Below are positions 57,976-64,000 of a DNA stretch of 64,000 nucleotides, piece after piece. Both the position numbers and the translations under genes were made by a program. The notes under the pieces are model-generated. The model worked only from the letters and a program-made list of their open reading frames with translations, did not search any database and was not told the origin of the DNA. The stretch's first letter is position 1. Every line of letters starts with the position of its first letter. This stretch comes from Saururus chinensis (taxonomy: Eukaryota > Streptophyta > Magnoliopsida > Piperales > Saururaceae): the NCBI GenBank assembly GCA_035235625.1, contig CP141149.1:33597753-33661752 (forward strand), given 5' to 3'.

Positions 57976-60900
57976 ATGGCGCTCTTCCGGAAGTTCTTCT
58001 ACCGGAAGCCGCCCGACGGGCTTCTGGAGATCTCCGAGAGAGTTTACGGTACGTGGGGGGAGCTCATTGTTTGTTTTTTCTCAGTGATTATGAATGTTGA
58101 ATTTTTTGAGTTGAGTAATGAAGCTGTCATTTGAGGGAAGACCGAGTTGAATTTGTTTTTTTGTCTCCTTTTACTTTGGCTTTTAGCATCCGTTACGCAC
58201 ATTGTTAGCTGGGGAGGTGAAATTTTTTAGAGGGTTGCAATTATGGGACTTTCTTACGCCTTAGACAGTTGCCGAGCTGCATTTTGTTTTTCATTGCCTC
58301 TGATTGTATTACTTATCTAATGGCATATTGTTAGATGATCTCATATTAGGATGACAATCTATCTTCTAACATGTTAAGATTTGGAAGTTTTTTTTCGTTT
58401 TCTATGAAACTTTCCACTTTTTCCTTGGTTTACAATTACAGTTTTTCATTGCTTTCTTTTTTTCTTTTTTGTCTTATTGGATGAGCTTCAGCTCGGAAGT
58501 ATCCTCATTTATCGGAGAATTAAACTCCAAACATCTGTAGTAAAATTCTAAGGCGTTGGGACATCAAGCAATACCCAATCGCTTTTAGAGGATGTAAAAC
58601 AGTTAAAAAAGGGGAGAAAACAACTTAAGATGGAAGAACACCTATCTCATTGCATGCACGAAACTGGATAACGAGATGAGTGTTATTCTTTCTCAAGTTG
58701 ACTCGTATTATCTGGTATGTGCAGTATTTGATTGCTGCTTCTCCACCGATGTTCTCGAAGAAGATGAGTTCAAAGTGTACATGGGAGGTATAGTGGGTCA
58801 ACTACGCGGCCATTTTCCAGATGCATCTTTCATGGTGTTTAATTTCCGAGAAGGAGAGAGGCCAAGTCAAATCTCTGATATATTATCTGAATATGACATG
58901 ACTGTGATGGATTATCCTCGGCATTATGAAGGATGTCCTTTACTCACAATGGAAATGATTCACCACTTCTTAAGGTCGAGTGAGAGCTGGCTCTCTCTTG
59001 GTCAGCAGAATGTTCTATTAATGCACTGTGAACGAGGTGGCTGGCCAGTTCTAGCTTTCATGCTTGCTGGTCTTCTGATCTACAGAAAGCAATATACAGG
59101 GGAGCAGAAGACACTGGACATGATATATAAGCAAGCACCACGCGAGCTTTTACAACTTTTGTCTCCGCTAAATCCAATTCCATCACAGTTGAGATATCTC
59201 CAATATGTTTCGAGGAGGAATGTAGGATCTGAATGGCCGCCTCTGGATAGAGCACTTACATTGGATTGTGTAATTCTTCGAATGATTCCTAACTTTGATG
59301 GGGAGGGAGGATGTCGACCCATATTTCGAATATATGGGCAGGATCCTTTTATTGCCACTGATCGGACTCCAAAAGTTCTGTTTTCAACACCAAAAAGGAG
59401 CAAAAGTGTTAGGCCTTACAAACAGGTAATTTGGATTTCACTGTTTTTTTTCCCTTTTTTATCTTGTTTCTTATTAAGCTTCTTTATTTAGAAAGACAGG
59501 TTCTTAAGTTTCATTCAAAATGCAATTGTTATTTCCATAAAATTTTGGCACATGATTTTCACAAAAGCAAGTATGGCTTATCAGAATGGCATGCATTTCA
59601 AGTTAGTATCTCTTGTCATAGACGTCAGCCTGTGCCTTTTAAGCCACCTTAATTCAGAAGTTTGTTACAAGTAGGCATGGTTCGAATTCCCATGGTCCAT
59701 GAACAGTTGAATAGCCTTACAATTGTGAAAGCATTATGGAAGTTGATGGCAGAGGCTGTTAGAACCTCTGTGTGTGTGTTTTTTTTACATGATCCACTAT
59801 GAGGAAAATATAGTAGTCTTGCTGAAAGGACATTTTGGATAATACAAGTTTCTTAAAAAAATCATGAAGAGTGCATATAACGGCCCCTTTTTTTATTAAT
59901 ATACAAATAAGGGTTTTCATGCTTGCTGGTCTTTTGTTATCTTATTCTTTTTTTTCTTCAAAAGCTTGCTTGTTGGTCAAATTTCTTTCTCCTTCCCTTT
60001 TTTTGATGGAAATAAAATTATTTCTCCTTCCTGAATAGTTGATTTGTTGCAGTCAGATTGTGACCTTGTTAAAATTGATATCCACTGCCACATTCAAGGC
60101 GACGTTGTGCTGGAGTGCATTAACCTTGATGAAGATCTTGAACGTGAAGAGATGATGTTCAGAGTCATGTTCAACACAGCATTCATTAGGTCAAATATTT
60201 TAATTCTTAACCGTGATGAAATTGACATCCTATGGAATGCTAAGGACCATTTTCCTAAGGATTTTAGGGCAGAGGTGCGTCTCACTATCCATTTATCCTT
60301 TTGAAATTAACACCTTATTTTTCTATGCTGAAAGAGCTTTTTTTTGTCAGTTCATGGTGGCAGTTTAATGTTTCTCTCTCCCACCTGAACTACATGTCTG
60401 TTGTTTTTTTGTGTTTTCTGAAGGTTCTCTTATCAGAAATGGATGCGGCTTCTTCTCTAATTACTGTGGATTTGGCTGGTGGGGAAGAAAAGGAAGGGCT
60501 TCCAATGGAAGCATTTTCTAAAGTACAAGAAATTTTCAGCACCGTTGATTGGTTGGATCCCAAAGCAGATGCTGCGCTTTCTGTAATTCAGCGCATAACC
60601 TCGACAAATGTTCTGCAAGAAAGGTTAGAATCAGTTTTTGCACAGGATGATGAAGACAAGGGAAGTCCACCAGATGCTCTCCAAGACAAGGTTAAGATGG
60701 AGATGGATACTCTTCAGCAGCCAGTTGATGATAAACTTCTAGAGAATCCGTTGTCTGACTCTTCCAAAAATAAAATCAAGGCATCTGGGACTCCAACTCT
60801 TGAAAAGTCCTTTGAAACTGATTTAGTCAAACACGGGATTCGACCTCAAGAAGTGGTTGCTGCACTTCAATCCTCCTCCCAGCCAAAAATTATCTCTCAA

Positions 60901-63900
60901 CGAGTCCCACAGTCATCTTTGTCCAACCCTGTATCTTACTCTAATTCTTTGCAGGGCTCACCATTGTCCATGTCTCGCTATCATAGTGCACCCTCGATTC
61001 TTGGAATCACAGATCTTCTTCAAGATCATATGGCCTATGGCAGTAAAGAGGTTGCTTTGTCTGAGAAAAGATTCCCTCCTATAACATTTTCTTCAGTTAT
61101 TGAGCAGTCAAGTTTAACTGATATAATAAAACCCGGTTTAGTTGAACCCTCAAAACCTGTATCATCCTTGCAGCCTCCATCATCTCCTCCAGAAGTTCAT
61201 GTGACTGATGTTTCCAAACCTGTTCCTTCTCCAAGTCCACTGACACCAGTACAAGCTTTAACAGCATTGGATACTGCTTCTATAACTTCTCAACCACAAC
61301 CACAGAATTCAGTCCATCCTCCCATCTCACTCATGTCATTACAAACTCAATCACCCTCAAAACAATCTCCATTACAGTCAATGCTGGCTTCCTCTTCTCC
61401 TCCATCACCACCACAACCACCACCTCTGCCACAGGTACCAACATCCCCTTCCCTGGCCCATTTGTCGTCTCAGGCACAATCTTCCTTAAGACAAGTACCT
61501 TCTTCAAAATCAAAGTCAACCCCTCCCCCACCACCCCCTCCTCCTCTGGTAAAAAAAGACATCTTGCCGTCAACTGTGCCTCCTCCCCCACCACTACCTA
61601 TAGTAAAAAAGGGCACCTCACTGTCAACTCCTCTTCCACCACCTCCTCCTCCTCCTCATACCAAGAAAAGCAGCCTATCCTCTAATCCTCCTCCTCCTCC
61701 ACCACCTCCTCCTCCTCAAGCCAAGAAAAGCAGCCTACCATCTAGTTCTCCTCCCCCACCACCACCTCCTCCTTTAGCTAAAAGAGACAATGTGCCTTCT
61801 ATTGTTCCTTCCCCTCCGCCACTGCTCCCTACATCTGGAGTGAAGCGAACTACTCCTCCTCCACCTCCCCCTCCTATACACCCTGCGTCTGCCTCAGGAC
61901 CCAATGTTGCACCATCTGTACCACCCCCACCCCCACCACTTCAGTCCTCTAAAGGTCCTTCATATGTTCCTCCTGCCCCCCCGCTTATTCCCGGAAGTAA
62001 TTCACCTTTCTCAAAGGGAATAGGTACAGCATCTCCTCAATTAGGCAGCAGTGGAGTGGGGCCCCCTCCACCTGGAGTATTTCCAAGCTTCAGCACAAAG
62101 GGCCGTCAACTCTCTCGCTCTGCAAGCCCAAAGACTCAGTCAACGCCCAAAAGAGCTTCTCTAAAGCCACTGCATTGGGTCAAAGTAACAAGAGCAATGC
62201 AGGGGAGTCTATGGGCAGAGTCACAGAAACAAGATGAAGCTTCAAAGTATCATGATTTTCTTTAGTTCTGTGATACTTTATCATCATGAATCTTATGATT
62301 CTGAACTATGCGATATTCCTATTTCTTCTCGTGGCAGGGCACCAGAATTTGACATGACAGAACTTGAGAATCTTTTTTCAGCTGTAGTGCCAAATTCTGA
62401 TCAAGGGAAGTCAAGTGGTAAATCCGGCCGTCGAACATCACTCGGCTCTAAACCTGACAAAATACACTTGGTATTTTCTTTGTTATTATTTTGTATTGAA
62501 AGTTTGACTGAAATATGCATGATGACATTATCTACATTCTCTATTTATTGATTAAATATGAAATATCAAATTCTTTTATTGCCTTCCAATTCGAAATTTT
62601 GGTGAGTATTAGTCAGGACAAACTGTATTTAGGCAAACTGAAGACTTCATTTGTGCATTTTGGGCTTTTAATTGATCATGAATTGCAGGGTTACATGGTG
62701 ATTTTGCAATCTGTTGACCTCAATATGCTATAATCGTTTCTTTTAGTTGAAAAATGATTATGTCAATTCCATGACCTTCAGTATTTTGGGAGCTTAATAT
62801 TGTTTTGTTCTCTAATTGCTACATGTGCATTCAGATTGATCTAAGACGGGCTAATAATTGTGAAATTATGCTTACCAAGGTTAAGATTCCATTGCCTGAC
62901 CTAATGGTAAGCTAATATACCTATGAATCTGTTTTTATACTTTGACTTCTTGCATGGATTTTGGTGCACATTGTTTATGTTTCACAATATCTGTAAGGCA
63001 CTAAATTTTTACGGTTCCATAGTCTCATCCATGGTAAGCTAATATGTAATCTTGTTTTATCCATTAACTTTTTTGTGTTACATTGCTATATTGTTTATGC
63101 TTCACAATATGTAAAGCAACAATTATTTTCGTGTTTTTATTTGAAACATTATGTATATTATTACAGGGCTCATTGCTGGCATTGGATGATACAATTTTAG
63201 ACGTGGACCAGGTCGATAACCTTATAAAATTCTGTCCAACGAAAGAGGAAATGGAGTTGCTTAAGGTATCTGTTATCTTGATGTATCTTTCTTATGGTTC
63301 TTGTATGTTCGTTTATGTTTATTATGTTGAGTTAGTCTGCATTCTAGTAATAAAAACAAGAGTTGATCTGTGTTCTATTCTGTGTCATCATGTGAGATTT
63401 ATTGAAATCATAATTGTGATTTTGATATATTTTGAAGTATCTAAGAATGAATTTGGATTTCAGTGGCTCATATTGAATCATCATAATATGTGATTATTAA
63501 CTATCGATCAAAACCATCTCTATGTGTAACTTTGCTGTTATAAATTTGTTAGGGTTTTACGGGTGATAAACAAAATCTGGGAAAATGTGAACAGGTTAGT
63601 CAACTCCTCATCTCCTTCTGGCTCAATGATGCAATATTTTCTTTCTTTCTTCTTTTTATTTTCTTGCGGACAGTAGTTACTTAATATATGTGCATTGTTG
63701 TAATAGTTCTTCCTGGAGTTGATGAAAGTACCTCGTGTAGAATCTAAGCTCAGGGTCTTCTCATTCAAAATACAATTCCGCTCCCAGGTCATACTTATTC
63801 ATTATAGCTAAATTGTGATTCTATCTGAATGGATTTTAGAAGTCCACTTGATTCATTTTTATATGGTAATTTCAGGTTTCTGATCTTAGCAATAGTCTTA

Positions 63901-63926
63901 ACCTTGTTAATTCTGCTGCAGAGGAG
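57976..63926 (+). CDS. Class II formin (PTEN-like, C2, FH1, partial FH2), 3' truncated by window
   Basis: Exons in the window: 57976-58048, 58725-59425, 60053-60274, 60424-62246, 62338-62470, 62835-62906, 63167-63265, 63553-63594, 63707-63787, 63876-63926; 1099 codons so far, all in frame. Formins nucleate and elongate actin filaments. Order seen: N-terminal MALFRKFFYRKPP; PTEN-like region (about 25-190) with the signature replaced by HCERGGWP (125-132, no arginine at the catalytic place); C2-like region (about 195-335); low-complexity linker; FH1 with many polyproline runs (about 655-885); FH2 starting LKPLHWVKV (from 912) and running off the window. Class II plant formins use the PTEN/C2 part for membrane lipid binding rather than phosphatase action. 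It resembles rice FH5 type. All introns are GT-AG except the last visible donor, which is GC. Confidence 0.93.
61385..62080 (+). other. FH1 proline-rich coding repeats
   Basis: Within the formin exon at 60424-62246, at least eight blocks of 5-10 prolines are separated by AKKSSLPS-like spacers (for example TKKSSLSSNP and QAKKSSLPSS). This is the profilin-actin delivery region. The DNA is a CCT/CCA-rich minisatellite and creates the glycine-rich ORFs on the opposite strand, which are not real genes. Confidence 0.85.
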
Positions 63927-63932
63927 GCAAGT
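63927..63932 (+). other. GC-type splice donor of the formin
   Basis: The exon ends NSAAEE at 63926 and the intron begins GCAAGT. In formins NSAAEE is followed by a conserved helix that does not continue in the genomic reading here. AG|GCAAGT is the strongest known form of GC-AG donor. Confidence 0.65.
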
Positions 63933-64000
63933 ATTTTATTTGTCCCACATTATCTCTAGATTCTCTTTGGACAGTGATCTCATGTACTTCTGCAATTTTG

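Noticed and set aside
61331-61904. Minus-strand ORFs rich in glycine and valine
   Set aside because: They are the antisense of the formin polyproline coding repeats.
1-64000. tRNA, rRNA or CRISPR features
   Set aside because: No tRNA cloverleaf, rRNA segment or regular spacer array was noticed. The tandem arrays lack variable spacers and lie in LTR DNA.

Overview
This window is nuclear DNA of a flowering plant. The evidence is five recognisable plant genes with GT-AG introns: a plant-only B1-type cyclin-dependent kinase, a plastid omega-6 desaturase, a class II formin, a BTB/WD40-like protein and a twin-CX9C protein. There is also a plant DUF1218 relic, and the intergenic DNA is rich in LTR retrotransposons and Mutator-like DNA. 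The single-exon BTB gene is GC-rich while its surroundings are AT-rich. That would fit a monocot or early-diverging angiosperm, but the sequence alone does not settle the lineage.

Layout. 1-20.5 kb is repeat territory. It holds a copia-type LTR end (188 to about 773), hairpin-forming repeats (2.4-2.8 kb) and an old LTR-derived region (about 3.64-5.28 kb and 19.39-20.45 kb) split by a 14.1-kb LTR retrotransposon (5281-19388). That element has a 5-bp target duplication, a tRNA-iMet primer-binding site, a polypurine tract, unusual TA...CA LTR ends and no recognisable gag-pol. Two related GC-rich LTR-type units sit inside it: one truncated unit in its internal region and one complete unit with a perfect 5-bp duplication inside its 3' LTR.

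20.5-47.2 kb is gene-bearing: a two-exon alcohol dehydrogenase relic (-), CDKB1 (-, 8 exons, 303 aa), a twin-CX9C protein (+, 5 coding exons, 168 aa), a DUF1218 gene broken by a 1-bp frameshift (+), a BTB/WD40-like gene (+, one exon, 444 aa) and FAD6 (-, 10 exons, 442 aa). All complete exon chains were assembled by hand and keep frame from start to stop.

47.8-56.35 kb is a Mutator-like element with terminal inverted repeats and a 9-bp target duplication. It carries the C-terminal end of a MULE transposase (zinc knuckle) and a decayed plant mobile domain (PMD) gene. A 3.6-kb solo LTR with a perfect 5-bp duplication is inserted in the PMD gene.

57.98-64.0 kb is a class II formin (PTEN-like, C2, FH1, start of FH2), cut off by the window edge. 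The genes are a normal chromosomal neighbourhood with no evident shared pathway. The notable structure is the layered transposon nesting and the PMD-carrying MULE.
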